Shown in pieces: positions 46,843-56,388 of a stretch of 64,000 nucleotides of DNA. The stretch lies in the NCBI RefSeq assembly GCF_900188425.1, contig NZ_FZON01000009.1, positions 52,687 to 116,686 of the forward strand, written 5' to 3'. Source of the DNA: Antarctobacter heliothermus (GTDB lineage Bacteria > Pseudomonadota > Alphaproteobacteria > Rhodobacterales > Rhodobacteraceae). Position numbers and translations under genes: made by a program. The stretch's first letter is position 1. Each line of letters begins with the position of its first letter. The notes beneath the pieces were generated by a model. That model had not been told where the DNA came from, did not search any database, and was given only the letters and a program-made list of their open reading frames with translations.

Positions 46843-47949
46843 TCAGTATCGGACACCCTCGGGCCGACTGATCTGGCCGCCACCCACCGGCGCCGCAACG
46901 CCCGTCGTACCCGGAGCCGATGTCGGCAGGCCGCGTGCCACCCGGACGGCAAGGTAGGCAAAGGCCTGTGCCTCCAGCATGTCGCCATCCAGGCCCACGT
47001 CTTCGACCGGGTGAACCGGGCAGTCCAGCCCGACGGACAGCATCCGCATCATTACCGGGTTCTTGCGTCCACCGCCGGTGACCAGAACACGGTCGGGCGG
47101 GCTGGGGCAATGTTCCATCCCCTGCATGACCGCGGCGGCCGCCATGCCGGTCATGGTCGCCGCCGCATCCGCATCCGAGAGTTCGCGGACAAGGTCCAAC
47201 ATCAGCGAGAAGTCGTCGCGATCCAAGGACTTTGGCGGCATCTTGCGAAAGTAGCCTTCGTCCAGGAAAAGTTCCAGGGCGCCTTCCTCGACCTGCCCCT
47301 TGCGGGCCAGTGCGCCGTCGCGGTCACAATCGAGGCCGAGCCGTTCGCCCACCAGGTCGTTGATCGGCGCATTGGCCGGTCCGGTGTCGAAAGCCAGCAA
47401 CGCACCGTCCGCCTCTGGTCTGTTGGAGGACGGATCGACCCAGGTCAGATTACCGACGCCGCCGAGGTTGAGAAAACAGAGCGGGCGCGTGGCACCGATG
47501 TGACGGGCGCAGGCCCAATGGAAAAAGGGCGCGAGTGGTGCGCCTTCGCCCCCCAAGGCCACGTCGGCAGATCGGAAATCCCAGACCACCGGGCATTTCA
47601 GCTGTTTTGCCAGCGCGGCGCCATCGCCCAGTTGATGGGTGCCGCGCCCCTTGGGCTCATGCGCCAGGGTCTGGCCGTGAAACCCTATCATTTGCGCGCC
47701 GGGAAATTGTGACAACAGTTCGACATGCGCGGCTTCCACCACCGCTTGCGCGTTTTCCAGCCCCGCACCGGGCCAGCGCCCCAGCGCGGCCTTCAGTGTG
47801 GCGCGTTCCTGTGCGGAATAGGCGCGATAGCCGCAGGTGCCGAAATCGAGAATCCGCACGCCGTCGGTATGCAACATCGCCGCGTCCACCCCGTCCAGAG
47901 ATGTTCCCGACATGGCACCGAGCGCCCAGACGGCCCCCTCCTTCAACAT
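46843..47949 (-). CDS. anmK: Anhydro-N-acetylmuramic acid kinase
   Basis: ASKHA-fold kinase (368 residues) that converts anhydroMurNAc from recycled cell wall to MurNAc-6-phosphate. [18 protein letters not shown] (9-26) is the phosphate/ATP loop signature; [35 protein letters not shown] and [15 protein letters not shown] follow; [17 protein letters not shown] is near the end. It is divergent from tyrS. Confidence 0.95.
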   Translation of the reverse strand: MLKEGAVWALGAMSGTSLDGVDAAMLHTDGVRILDFGTCGYRAYSAQERATLKAALGRWPGAGLENAQAVVEAAHVELLSQFPGAQMIGFHGQTLAHEPKGRGTHQLGDGAALAKQLKCPVVWDFRSADVALGGEGAPLAPFFHWACARHIGATRPLCFLNLGGVGNLTWVDPSSNRPEADGALLAFDTGPANAPINDLVGERLGLDCDRDGALARKGQVEEGALELFLDEGYFRKMPPKSLDRDDFSLMLDLVRELSDADAAATMTGMAAAAVMQGMEHCPSPPDRVLVTGGGRKNPVMMRMLSVGLDCPVHPVEDVGLDGDMLEAQAFAYLAVRVARGLPTSAPGTTGVAAPVGGGQISRPEGVRY

Positions 47950-48011
47950 GCTCTTTCCCTCGGCCTTGCCCGTGCTTATAGGTGGCGCGCGCAGTATACA
48001 GGGGCTCTTGC

Positions 48012-49265
48012 ATGACCTACCATCCCAAATCGGACTTCATGGCCGTGATGATGCAACGCGGCTACCTTGCCGACTGTACCGATTATCAGGCGTTGGACGA
48101 CGCCTTGAGCACCGGGGTGGTCACCGCGTACATCGGTTATGACGCAACGGCGCAGTCGCTGCATGTGGGCCATCTGCTGAACATCATGATGCTGCGCTGG
48201 CTGCAAAAGACCGGGCACAAGCCGATCACCCTGATGGGTGGCGGCACCACCAAGGTGGGCGATCCGTCATTCCGGTCCGACGAACGCCCGCTGCTTGGAC
48301 CCGAGCAGATCGACGCCAATATCGACGGGATGAAGCAGGTCTTTGCCAAGTACCTCGACTATGGGACAGGGCCGACCGGCGCGTTGATGCTGAACAATGC
48401 CGAATGGCTGGATGAGCTGAACTACCTCGATTTTCTGCGCGACATCGGGCGGCATTTTTCCGTCAACCGGATGCTGTCGTTTGAATCGGTGAAGTCGCGG
48501 CTGGACCGCGAGCAATCGCTGTCCTTTCTCGAATTCAACTACATGATCCTGCAGGCCTATGATTTTCTTGAACTGAACCGCCGCTATGACTGTGTCTTGC
48601 AGATGGGCGGGTCGGACCAGTGGGGCAATATCGTCAACGGGATCGACCTGACGCGCCGGGTTCTGGATCATCAGATCTATGGGCTGACCTCACCGCTGCT
48701 GACGACCTCGGACGGGCGCAAGATGGGCAAGTCGCAGGGCGGGGCCATGTGGCTGAACGCCGATATGTTGTCGCCCTATGAGTTCTGGCAGTTCTGGCGC
48801 AACTCGACCGATGCAGATGTTGGCCGGTTCCTCAAGCTGTATACAGAGCTGCCGCTGGACGAATGCACACGTCTGGGCGCGCTGGCGGGGTCCGAGATCA
48901 ACGACGCCAAGATCGTGCTGGCCAATGAGGTCACCACCCTGTGCCACGGCGCAGAGGCGGCGGCGACCGCCGAGGCGACGGCGCGCGAAGTGTTTGAAAA
49001 AGGCGGCGTCGGGGACGATCTGCCGACTTTGGCGCTGACGCGTGCGGACGTGGCAGAGGGGATTTCCATCGTGCAACTGATCGTCCGGGCAGGCCTGGCC
49101 AAGTCCGGCAAAGAAGCCAAGCGCCTGATTGCTGAAAACGGCGCGCGCATCGACGATGCCCCGCTGACAGACGCCGGGCTGATGCTGGATGCCGGCGCGC
49201 TGTCGTCACCGGTGAAACTGTCGGCCGGCAAGAAGCGGCACGCGCTGGTCAAGCTGGAGGACTGA
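48012..49265 (+). CDS. tyrS: Tyrosyl-tRNA synthetase
   Basis: Class I aminoacyl-tRNA synthetase (417 residues). The HIGH-like motif is in [20 protein letters not shown], the KMSKS-like motif is [13 protein letters not shown], and [19 protein letters not shown] binds tyrosine. The C-terminal S4-like RNA-binding domain ([20 protein letters not shown]) completes the enzyme. ATG at 48012; an upstream frame to 47982 is not needed. Confidence 0.97.
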   Translation: MTYHPKSDFMAVMMQRGYLADCTDYQALDDALSTGVVTAYIGYDATAQSLHVGHLLNIMMLRWLQKTGHKPITLMGGGTTKVGDPSFRSDERPLLGPEQIDANIDGMKQVFAKYLDYGTGPTGALMLNNAEWLDELNYLDFLRDIGRHFSVNRMLSFESVKSRLDREQSLSFLEFNYMILQAYDFLELNRRYDCVLQMGGSDQWGNIVNGIDLTRRVLDHQIYGLTSPLLTTSDGRKMGKSQGGAMWLNADMLSPYEFWQFWRNSTDADVGRFLKLYTELPLDECTRLGALAGSEINDAKIVLANEVTTLCHGAEAAATAEATAREVFEKGGVGDDLPTLALTRADVAEGISIVQLIVRAGLAKSGKEAKRLIAENGARIDDAPLTDAGLMLDAGALSSPVKLSAGKKRHALVKLED

Positions 49266-49381
49266 GGCCACTGGGCCTTGCGCGCCGGCGGGCTGGGTGT
49301 CTGCCGCGCGTAATCGTTTGCAAATCGTCCTGATCCTGTCGCAAGCTGCGGGATCATGAGATTTTTCAAACGAGTTTTGAC

Positions 49382-50560
49382 ATGCGCCTTATTCCCCTGC
49401 TGACCGCGATCTGGTGTTTTGCCAGCCCCGCGTTTGCCGCCACGTTGGAGACCGACATCACGCCCAAGATGGCCGAGATGGGCTGTACCGCCCGGCTCTC
49501 CGGGGTGATCGAGGAGGGTGATCTGGAGCGTATCCAGCCGTTTCTCGAGACGCCATTGTCGCCGGATTTCGGCGACCCCGGCTTTGATGAGGACATCGTT
49601 TTTCGACGGTTCAGCCCGGCGTTGGACTATGCGCCTGACGGCCTTTTTTCACATCGGCTCTGCCTGAACAGCCCGGGCGGGTCCTTGTCCGAGGCAATCC
49701 GGATCATTGACTACTTTCGCAAGGCAAGCACCGGAAATGGATCAGGCTGGGGTGGCATCCAGACCGCCGTGGCCGAGGGAGATCATTGCGAAAGCGCCTG
49801 CGCCTATGTCTTCCTCGCCGGTCGATTTGTCCGCTTCGCGGGCAATGAGAACTACGAAGGACGGTCGAATCACCTGCTGCACCCTTTGGGGCGGCTGGGC
49901 TTTCACGCTCCGTTTATCGAATTCCGGGACTCCGCCTACTCCGGCGAAACGGTACGCGAGATCTGGCGCATCGGCATGGAAGCCACATCGTTGATTTCCC
50001 GTCAGATTGCCAACGGCAACATATTCATGCCGAATGCCCTGTTTTCCGAAATGCTGACCTATCCCCCATCCGACATGTTGGTGCCTGAAACCGTCGGCCA
50101 GGCCGTCAGGTGGCGGATCGACGTGGAGCCGAACGTGTTGAATTACGGAGTCTACCCATACTCACGGGAAACCTTTTTTGAGTCGGTTTGCCTGAACAGT
50201 GCCGCCTATGCGGCAAATCATTTCGACCTGCAGCGGCAGGGCAACGCGCTTCGGATGCGGCAGGACGGCGAGATCATGCGCTCCACCGGCGCTTTTGTCG
50301 ACACGCTCACAGGGCGCCCATACGAATGTGAAATCCCGGTCGCCAACTGGGAACGACTGCAATGGGGGCTCGGACCCAATTTTGAATACAGCCCTTCCTG
50401 GATGAAGCGCCTGCGCTTCAATTGCGCGAATCCACGGGTAAAACTTGTTGCGCAGGTCGATTGTTATGACTGCGATATCGACGTTGAACTGGGCTGCATG
50501 GGTGTCTTTCCACCCGATGCCCGGATCACCGACATCTACATGGACCCGCCGCAGCCCTGA
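49382..50560 (+). CDS. Secreted ClpP/crotonase-like protein
   Basis: A 392-residue exported protein with a signal peptide (MRLIPLLTAIWCFASPAFAA). The central part has the ClpP-like signature: RLCLNSPGGSLSEAIRIIDY, then GDHCESACAYVFLAGRFVRF, in which a C-x-SAC motif stands where the catalytic serine loop would be, and a histidine-rich stretch NHLLHPLGRLGFHAPF follows. This matches periplasmic ClpP-like proteins of unknown function (COG3904 type). A C-terminal cysteine-rich extension (DCYDCDIDVELGCMG) has no recognised family. Confidence 0.82.
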   Translation: MRLIPLLTAIWCFASPAFAATLETDITPKMAEMGCTARLSGVIEEGDLERIQPFLETPLSPDFGDPGFDEDIVFRRFSPALDYAPDGLFSHRLCLNSPGGSLSEAIRIIDYFRKASTGNGSGWGGIQTAVAEGDHCESACAYVFLAGRFVRFAGNENYEGRSNHLLHPLGRLGFHAPFIEFRDSAYSGETVREIWRIGMEATSLISRQIANGNIFMPNALFSEMLTYPPSDMLVPETVGQAVRWRIDVEPNVLNYGVYPYSRETFFESVCLNSAAYAANHFDLQRQGNALRMRQDGEIMRSTGAFVDTLTGRPYECEIPVANWERLQWGLGPNFEYSPSWMKRLRFNCANPRVKLVAQVDCYDCDIDVELGCMGVFPPDARITDIYMDPPQP

Positions 50561-50573
50561 CACCGGTCAGAGG

Positions 50574-50723
50574 TCAGATCAGCGCCTGCACCAGCGCGAT
50601 TGCCGCGAAGGGCAGCGATAGCATCACCGCCAGCAGAAGGGCGGAGGCCGCTGTGGGACGGGGACGGGCCAGCACGGCGGCTGTGGGGCGGGACGATGCG
50701 GGGCGCAGGGGATGTCTTTTCAT
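50574..50723 (-). CDS. Possible 49-residue single-helix protein
   Basis: A 49-residue frame with a basic, Pro/Arg-rich start (MKRHPLRPASSRPTAA) and a hydrophobic C-terminal helix (ALLLAVMLSLPFAAIALVQA). A ribosome-binding site is not evident and composition is GC-rich, so the frame could be chance; the hydrophobic helix favours a real small membrane protein. It is divergent from the acetyltransferase gene. Confidence 0.35.
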   Translation of the reverse strand: MKRHPLRPASSRPTAAVLARPRPTAASALLLAVMLSLPFAAIALVQALI

Positions 50724-50740
50724 GGCCCGCAGTTAATCGC

Positions 50741-50755
50741 ATGGAAACTTTCCAT
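50741..50755. promoter_or_regulatory. Perfect palindrome between divergent genes
   Basis: ATGGAAACTTTCCAT has perfect 7-base arms around one base, in the 48-base interval between the small minus-strand ORF and the acetyltransferase gene. GTTAAT occurs on both sides. It could be an operator. Confidence 0.4.
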
Positions 50756-50771
50756 CCCGTTAATGCGGGGC

Positions 50772-51665
50772 ATGACAGCCACCCTGCCCCTTCCCTTGCC
50801 CCAATCCGAAGAGTTCGCCGCCACCTGTCAGGCGCTTGGCCGCCCGCTGCGCCGGTGCAAGCGTGAGTCTGGCCGCCGGGTGCGGCTGTGGTGGCAGATC
50901 CAGTCGCACAGGATCGGTGTTCTGGGCCGGGTCGATCTGGTGTCGCGCGGGCCGGTTGCGGCAGAGGCGGGTGACCTGGCGGACTGGACCGCGCGCTGGC
51001 AACGCTGGCACGACGGGCGGCCGCTGGTGCTGAACGCCGACGGGCTGGAGCCGGGCGCGCTGCGCAGCGCCGGGTTCTGGCCGCTGATGACACCGGCCAG
51101 TCTTGCGCTGTTGCCGCTGGGGCCAGATGCGGACATGCGCGCCGCCATGGCACAGAAATGGCGCAACCGGCTGAACCGGGCTGGTCGTGAGGGGCTGGAG
51201 GTGCGTGAGACATCGCTGACGCCCGATCACTGGCTGTTGACCGCCGAGGCAGCGCAGGCGCGCGCGCGGCGCTATCGCGGGATGCCGCCCGGTTTCAGCG
51301 CGGCCTATGCGCAGGTCAATCCCGGTGCCGCGCAGGTGTTTGAGGCGCGGCTGCGGGGCGCACCTGTGGCGGCGGCCCTGATGCTGCGGCATGGCCGCAT
51401 GGCCACCTGGCAGATCGGCGTGACCACACCCGACGGACGACAGCGCCACGCCATGAACCTGCTGCTGTGGCGCGCGATGCAGAGCCTTGCCGCGCAGGGG
51501 CATGATTGCCTTGATCTGGGTATCCTCAACGCGCAGGACGCGCCGGGATTGGCGCATTTCAAGCTGGGCACCGGGGCGCGTGCGCACCGCCTGGGCGGGA
51601 CGTGGCTGCATATGGGGGCGCTGGCCCCGCTGGCGCGGCGCCTGCCCCGGCGGTTGCTGCAGTGA
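50772..51665 (+). CDS. GNAT/FemAB-type acyltransferase
   Basis: A 297-residue protein with a C-terminal acyltransferase core: MAQKWRNRLNRAGREGLEVR, PPGFSAAYAQVNPGAAQVFE, LRGAPVAAALMLRHGRMATW and ILNAQDAPGLAHFKLGTGAR. The arrangement resembles FemAB-like or BioF2-like GNAT proteins that acylate cell-wall or lipid precursors. Substrate unknown. ATG at 50772 gives MTATLPLPLPQSEEF; the frame is open upstream to 50712. Confidence 0.75.
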   Translation: MTATLPLPLPQSEEFAATCQALGRPLRRCKRESGRRVRLWWQIQSHRIGVLGRVDLVSRGPVAAEAGDLADWTARWQRWHDGRPLVLNADGLEPGALRSAGFWPLMTPASLALLPLGPDADMRAAMAQKWRNRLNRAGREGLEVRETSLTPDHWLLTAEAAQARARRYRGMPPGFSAAYAQVNPGAAQVFEARLRGAPVAAALMLRHGRMATWQIGVTTPDGRQRHAMNLLLWRAMQSLAAQGHDCLDLGILNAQDAPGLAHFKLGTGARAHRLGGTWLHMGALAPLARRLPRRLLQ

Positions 51666-51669
51666 TCCG

Positions 51670-52644
51670 TCAGTTGCCCATCATCCAGTCCCCGTCCGGC
51701 CAAAAGGCGTGAAAGGCAAAGGCGAACAGCACGTCATGCGGCAGGTCGGCCCCCGCCGCATCGCGCACCCGCACCGAACCCACGTCGCGCCCGGCGGCGA
51801 TCACCCCCGCGTCCAGCGCCGAAGCCTGCCCTTCGCGCCAAGTGATCACCACGCCTGCCTCAGCGATTTCCTTTTCGGCGGCCAGCCGGTCCATCGGCCA
51901 GGCGCGGTCGCCGACGCGGACCACCCGCATCAGCGGCGGGACGTCATGCGGCGGCATCTCACCCGAATACAGGAAAGGCCGTTTGGAGCTGTCGTAGTTG
52001 CGGTAGGGGTTCTGCCCATAGGGCCGGTTCCACGCCGGTTCCGCCATGACAACGCCGTCCGGGTGACGGTCGGCAAACTGGGCGAATCCCTCCATCCAGC
52101 TGGGCAGCAGGGTCAGTTCGGTGCCGGTCATCTCACCGACGATGCCAGTGCCGATGGCCTGCTGCCACCAACTGAGCGTTTCGCGGTCATACATCACCAT
52201 GTCGGAATTGCGCAGCTTGCCGGACACGCCAAAGGTCAGCACCCGGTCGCCCACACGGCGGTCAAAGCTCAGCGCGGAATTGCACAGCGGGCAAAAGGTG
52301 ACGGCCACGGGGGTGTCGCCGATCGTGTCGTTGACGATCTCATGCCATGTCAGATAGCGGATCGGATAGGCGCGCGGGCGCTGTCCATCGACCACCACGG
52401 TGATGACCGGCTCTGTCCCCTTGATGCGGGTTTCCTGAGCGACCTCGATGAACTGCGGGTCCGACAACGCCGGGATGCCGTCCTTGGGCGGGCCGCCAGA
52501 CATGATCTCTGCCCAGTTGGTGATGCTGGTCGTCTCGAAATCCGTGTCGGGCCATTCGGCCTTCCACGACGACGGATTGGCGGCGGCGGGCATGGCCAGC
52601 GCCGCAGACAGGGCGGCAGCGGCGAGGGTTGGCAACAAGCGCAT
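51670..52644 (-). CDS. DUF3179 exported protein
   Basis: A 324-residue product with a signal peptide (MRLLPTLAAAALSAALAMPAAA). RAYPIRYLTWHEIVNDTIGD, then VAVTFCPLCNSALSFDRRVG with the CPLCN motif, and SDMVMYDRETLSWWQQAIGT are the DUF3179 core, in which the cysteines probably bind metal. No biochemical role is established. It is convergent with the acyltransferase (4-base gap). Confidence 0.9.
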   Translation of the reverse strand: MRLLPTLAAAALSAALAMPAAANPSSWKAEWPDTDFETTSITNWAEIMSGGPPKDGIPALSDPQFIEVAQETRIKGTEPVITVVVDGQRPRAYPIRYLTWHEIVNDTIGDTPVAVTFCPLCNSALSFDRRVGDRVLTFGVSGKLRNSDMVMYDRETLSWWQQAIGTGIVGEMTGTELTLLPSWMEGFAQFADRHPDGVVMAEPAWNRPYGQNPYRNYDSSKRPFLYSGEMPPHDVPPLMRVVRVGDRAWPMDRLAAEKEIAEAGVVITWREGQASALDAGVIAAGRDVGSVRVRDAAGADLPHDVLFAFAFHAFWPDGDWMMGN

Positions 52645-52738
52645 GGGGTTTCCTCCGGGGTTGCTGCCCACAGGATGCCCGTTGTTGCGCGGTCTGCCCA
52701 GTCTTTCCCACGCGCTTGTGAAAACGCGTGGGAAGGGA

Positions 52739-53416
52739 TCATTCGGTGACGGTCACCTTGACCATGCGATCCGGCTCGCCGGTCACAGAGCCATTGGCGC
52801 GCTCATCGCCGCGTTTGATGGCATCGACGATGTCCATGCCCTCGGTCACGCGGCCCACCACGGTGTACTGTCCGTTCAGGAACGGACCCGGTTCAAACAT
52901 GATGAAGAACTGCGAATTGGCACTGTCCGGACTTTGCGACCGGGCCATGCCAAGAACGCCGCGTTCAAACGGCATGTCCGAAAACTCGGCCTTGAGATCC
53001 GGCAAGGGGGAGCCGCCCATGCCCGCGCGGCGCATGTCGAATTCTTCGCCCCCCACGCGCCCGAACTGCACATCGCCGGTCTGGGCCATGAAGCCGTCGA
53101 TGACGCGGTGAAAGACAACACCGTCATAATAGCCTGCCCGCGCAAGGGCCGCGATCTGGGCCACATGGCCAGCAGCGACATCCTCGAACAGGTCAATGAC
53201 GATGGTGCCATTGGCGTCGCCTGCCACCTCAACCCGCAGGCCAAGGTCGGCGCCTTCGGGAATTGGCGTGACCTCTGGCGCGGGCAGTGTGGTTGCAACC
53301 TCAGGCGCGTCCGGCACCGGAGCGGGTTCAGGTTCCACGCTCCGGAAGATCGTAAAGGCACCGACGATGACAAGCACCGCCGCAATGGCACCAATAAGGG
53401 CCTTAGTCCGCGACAT
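52739..53416 (-). CDS. Membrane-anchored cyclophilin-type peptidyl-prolyl isomerase
   Basis: A 225-residue protein with an N-terminal signal anchor (ALIGAIAAVLVIVGAFTIF), a Pro-rich linker and a cyclophilin domain (about 60-225): YYDGVVFHRVIDGFMAQTGD and ANSQFFIMFEPGPFLNGQYT carry the active-site Arg and Gln/Phe residues. Probably faces the periplasm and helps exported proteins fold. Its ATG overlaps the end of ppiB by 14 bases. Confidence 0.92.
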   Translation of the reverse strand: MSRTKALIGAIAAVLVIVGAFTIFRSVEPEPAPVPDAPEVATTLPAPEVTPIPEGADLGLRVEVAGDANGTIVIDLFEDVAAGHVAQIAALARAGYYDGVVFHRVIDGFMAQTGDVQFGRVGGEEFDMRRAGMGGSPLPDLKAEFSDMPFERGVLGMARSQSPDSANSQFFIMFEPGPFLNGQYTVVGRVTEGMDIVDAIKRGDERANGSVTGEPDRMVKVTVTE

Positions 53417-53915
53417 CAGCGGCCACCTTTACCGAGATCATGCGGTCGGGCGCGGCAGGCGGCTCGCCTCGGGTGATGGCGTCGACATGGTCCATGCCGG
53501 AAATCACCCGGCCATAGACCGTGTACTGACCGTTCAGGAAATGGTTGTCGCCAAAGTTGATGAAGAACTGCGAATTGGCGCTGTTGGGGTTCTGCGACCG
53601 CGCCGCACCCAGCGTGCCACGGTCATGCGGCAGCTTGGAAAACTCGGCCTTGAGGTCGGGCAGTTCAGAGCCGCCGGTGCCCGCGCGGCGCAGGTTGAAA
53701 TCCTTTTCCATGTTGCCGTTGGCCACATCGCCGGTCTGGGCCATGAAGCCGTCGATGACGCGGTGAAAGCACACGTTGTCATAGGCACCGGCGCGGGCCA
53801 GTTCCTTCATCCGGGCGCTGTGGTCGGGCGCCACGTCGGGCATAAGCTCGATCGTGACGGTGCCGCCCTTGAGTTCCATCAGGATGGTGTTTTCGGGATC
53901 CTTGATCTCGGCCAT
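53403..53915 (-). CDS. ppiB: Cytoplasmic cyclophilin-type peptidyl-prolyl isomerase
   Basis: A 170-residue single-domain cyclophilin without a signal peptide: DNVCFHRVIDGFMAQTGDVA, AARSQNPNSANSQFFINFGD and FLNGQYTVYGRVISGMDHVD. It aligns throughout with the next gene, so the pair arose by duplication with a later-added membrane anchor. GGAG stands 8 bases before the ATG at 53915; the very long open frame upstream overlaps the pgk start region and was rejected. Confidence 0.94.
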   Translation of the reverse strand: MAEIKDPENTILMELKGGTVTIELMPDVAPDHSARMKELARAGAYDNVCFHRVIDGFMAQTGDVANGNMEKDFNLRRAGTGGSELPDLKAEFSKLPHDRGTLGAARSQNPNSANSQFFINFGDNHFLNGQYTVYGRVISGMDHVDAITRGEPPAAPDRMISVKVAADVAD

Positions 53916-54039
53916 GTCTGTTTCTCCGTTTTCAAACTGCGACGAGAGGTAGCCCGTGACGCCGGGGATGCCAAGACGGCGTTGACCTGCGGCGCGGATC
54001 GGGTCTAGTGGTCCGCGACAGTGGACCGGAGGGATAAAG

Positions 54040-55242
54040 ATGGCCTGGAACACCCTTGACGACATGGATCTGGAGGGCAAGCGCGTGCTGACCCGGGTCG
54101 ACATCAACGTGCCGATGGAGGATGGGCGGGTCACCGACACCACCCGGATAGAGCGGATCGCCGCCACGGTGCAGACCATCCTTGATAAAGGCGGCAAGCC
54201 GGTCTTGCTGGCGCATTTCGGCCGTCCCAAGGGGGAACGCCGCGACGAGATGAGCCTGCGACACCTGATCCCGGCAATGGAAGACGTGCTGGGCGTGTCG
54301 GTGGTTTTTGCCGCCGATTGCATCGGGCCGGCGGCTGCGGCCGTGATCGACGCGCTTGGTGAAAATCAGGTCGCTTTGCTGGAAAACACCCGTTTTCACG
54401 CAGGTGAAGAAAAGAACGACCCCGAGCTGGTCGCCGGGATGGCGGCACTTGGCGACATCTATTGTTCCGACGCGTTTTCCGCCGCGCACCGGGCGCACGC
54501 CTCGACCGAAGGGCTGGCGCACGCCCTGCCCTCTTGCGCGGGACGGTTGATGCAGGCCGAGCTGGAGGCGCTGGAAAGCGCACTGGGCACCCCGGAACGC
54601 CCGGTGCTGGCGGTGGTCGGCGGGGCCAAGGTGTCTACCAAGTTGGAGCTGTTGGGCAACCTTGTCGAAAAGGTCGACATGCTGGTGATCGGCGGCGGTA
54701 TGGCCAACACATTCCTTGCCGCGCAGGGCATCGATGTAGGCAAATCGCTGGCCGAACACGAGATGACGGGCACCGCCAAGGACATCATGGCCAAGGCAGA
54801 GACCGCCGGGTGCCGGATCATCCTGCCGGTCGATGTGGTCGTGGCGCGTGAATTCAAGGAAGGCGCTGAAAATGAAACCGTCGCGGCGGACGCCTGTCCG
54901 CCGGATGCGATGATCCTTGATGCCGGGCCCAAATCGGTCGAGGCGATCATCGAGGCCATCGACGAGGCGGCAACGCTGATCTGGAACGGCCCGCTGGGCG
55001 CGTTCGAGATCGCGCCTTTCGACGCGGCCACCAATGCCGCTGCGAAACATGCCGCCGAGCTCAGCGAAGTGGGCAAGCTGGTATCGGTTGCCGGTGGCGG
55101 TGACACGGTGGCGGCGCTGAACAAGGCGGGCGCGGCGTCCGGCTTTTCCTATATCTCGACCGCAGGCGGTGCGTTTCTGGAATGGATGGAGGGCAAGACC
55201 CTGCCAGGCGTCGCGGCGCTGCAGGCGGCGACCGACGCCTGA
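54040..55242 (+). CDS. pgk: Phosphoglycerate kinase
   Basis: Glycolytic kinase (400 residues). [20 protein letters not shown] (15-34) and [18 protein letters not shown] bind 3-phosphoglycerate. [20 protein letters not shown] and [20 protein letters not shown] are in the nucleotide domain, and the C-terminal [20 protein letters not shown] is typical. Strong ribosome-binding site GGAGG before the ATG at 54040. Genes for other glycolytic steps are not adjacent. Confidence 0.97.
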   Translation: MAWNTLDDMDLEGKRVLTRVDINVPMEDGRVTDTTRIERIAATVQTILDKGGKPVLLAHFGRPKGERRDEMSLRHLIPAMEDVLGVSVVFAADCIGPAAAAVIDALGENQVALLENTRFHAGEEKNDPELVAGMAALGDIYCSDAFSAAHRAHASTEGLAHALPSCAGRLMQAELEALESALGTPERPVLAVVGGAKVSTKLELLGNLVEKVDMLVIGGGMANTFLAAQGIDVGKSLAEHEMTGTAKDIMAKAETAGCRIILPVDVVVAREFKEGAENETVAADACPPDAMILDAGPKSVEAIIEAIDEAATLIWNGPLGAFEIAPFDAATNAAAKHAAELSEVGKLVSVAGGGDTVAALNKAGAASGFSYISTAGGAFLEWMEGKTLPGVAALQAATDA

Positions 55243-55251
55243 TCTGTGTGT

Positions 55252-55281
55252 GACAAGTGCCGCGCTCTAGCGGCGCTTGTC
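55252..55281. terminator. Hairpin between convergent pgk and DUF900 gene
   Basis: GACAAGTGCCGC (55252-55263) pairs with GCGGCGCTTGTC (55270-55281) except for one G-T position, around a 6-base loop. It sits just after pgk and overlaps the last codons of the convergent gene. No T-tract follows, so a terminator role is plausible but not typical. Confidence 0.45.
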
Positions 55282-56304
55282 GATGCCGCGCTCCAGTTCA
55301 TACAGCAACTTGATCGCGGCCGGCGCGGTAAAGGCGGTGTTGTGCTTGCGTTTGTCGCCGCCGGTGAACTCTGTCAGGTCAACGATGTCCACGGGAAGCC
55401 CCGCCAACCGCGTCTTGTCCTGCATCGACCCCAGCCGCCATTGTTTGCCCGTCAGCCAGGCCGAGGCACTGAGCGCCGAGTCGGCGGTAGAGACCAGCAC
55501 CAGGAACGGTTCCGGAAAGGGTTCGATCCGTGAGGCCTGCTGGATAAACACGTCCTCATCAATGTCGGGACTGATCAGCGCGACGCCGCGCAGCGCCTTC
55601 AACGCCTTGGTGTTTCCGGCTATCGCGGCCTGCCGCAGCGTTTCGATGGTCAGGTGCGATCCCATGGAATGCGCCACCAGCGTAACCCGCCAGCCGTTGT
55701 CGGCAAGATCGGTCAGCACCTTTTCCAACCCATCGCGCGAATAGATCACGCTGTCGCGGTCGTAGACATAGCCGCGCATCTTGCCTGCCGAGGCCCAGGA
55801 ATACAGCACCACCGGGATCTGCGCGTCAAAGTCATGCGACACCTGCGCGACGCGATAGACGGCCTCTGCGTTGTTGACGTTGAACCCGTGGACAAAGACC
55901 ACAACGTCCTTGCGGCCCGGCTGCGAGGAGGCTGTGAGACCGCCGAGAAAGCTCTGCCGGGCCTTGTCCGCATCCCCCGGATAGGGGCCACCGTCGCGGG
56001 TGACGAAATGGCGTCGGGGATCGGGTTTGGCCCGGCCGGGCCATTCGATTTCCCCCTGTTGATGCGTGGGCGGGATCGAAACATCCGCCCAGCCATAGCG
56101 CAGTTCCCGCGAGCGCGGCGCGCCAAAGTTCTGCCGCACAAGGTTCAGATCGCCGTCCGGTGCAAGGTTACGGTTGGTGGCGACAAACACGCGCCGCATC
56201 GCCGCCTCACCGCCCACGGCCAGCGGCACATGGTCGATTTCCCCCCTTGGGGCGCAGCCGACCATGATCAGGCCCAGCCACAGTATGAATAACCCTCTCT
56301 TCAT
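55267..56304 (-). CDS. DUF900 alpha/beta-hydrolase lipoprotein (second of tandem pair)
   Basis: A 345-residue protein with a lipobox (FILWLGLIMVGC, acylated Cys17). The alpha/beta-hydrolase core has DVVVFVHGFNVNNAEAVYRV, the nucleophile in VTLVAHSMGSHLTIETLRQ (S in HSMGS) and ISPDIDEDVFIQQASRIEPF. DUF900 enzymes are esterase-like with unknown natural substrates. It is a close relative of the gene just upstream. Confidence 0.87.
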   Translation of the reverse strand: MKRGLFILWLGLIMVGCAPRGEIDHVPLAVGGEAAMRRVFVATNRNLAPDGDLNLVRQNFGAPRSRELRYGWADVSIPPTHQQGEIEWPGRAKPDPRRHFVTRDGGPYPGDADKARQSFLGGLTASSQPGRKDVVVFVHGFNVNNAEAVYRVAQVSHDFDAQIPVVLYSWASAGKMRGYVYDRDSVIYSRDGLEKVLTDLADNGWRVTLVAHSMGSHLTIETLRQAAIAGNTKALKALRGVALISPDIDEDVFIQQASRIEPFPEPFLVLVSTADSALSASAWLTGKQWRLGSMQDKTRLAGLPVDIVDLTEFTGGDKRKHNTAFTAPAAIKLLYELERGIDKRR

Positions 56305-56388
56305 GCGGGGAAATTCACTGACAAGTTGATTCGATGCCAGCCTTTTGTTGCGTCTTGGCCAGCGAGTCGTGCAGGAATGCAACGGCGT

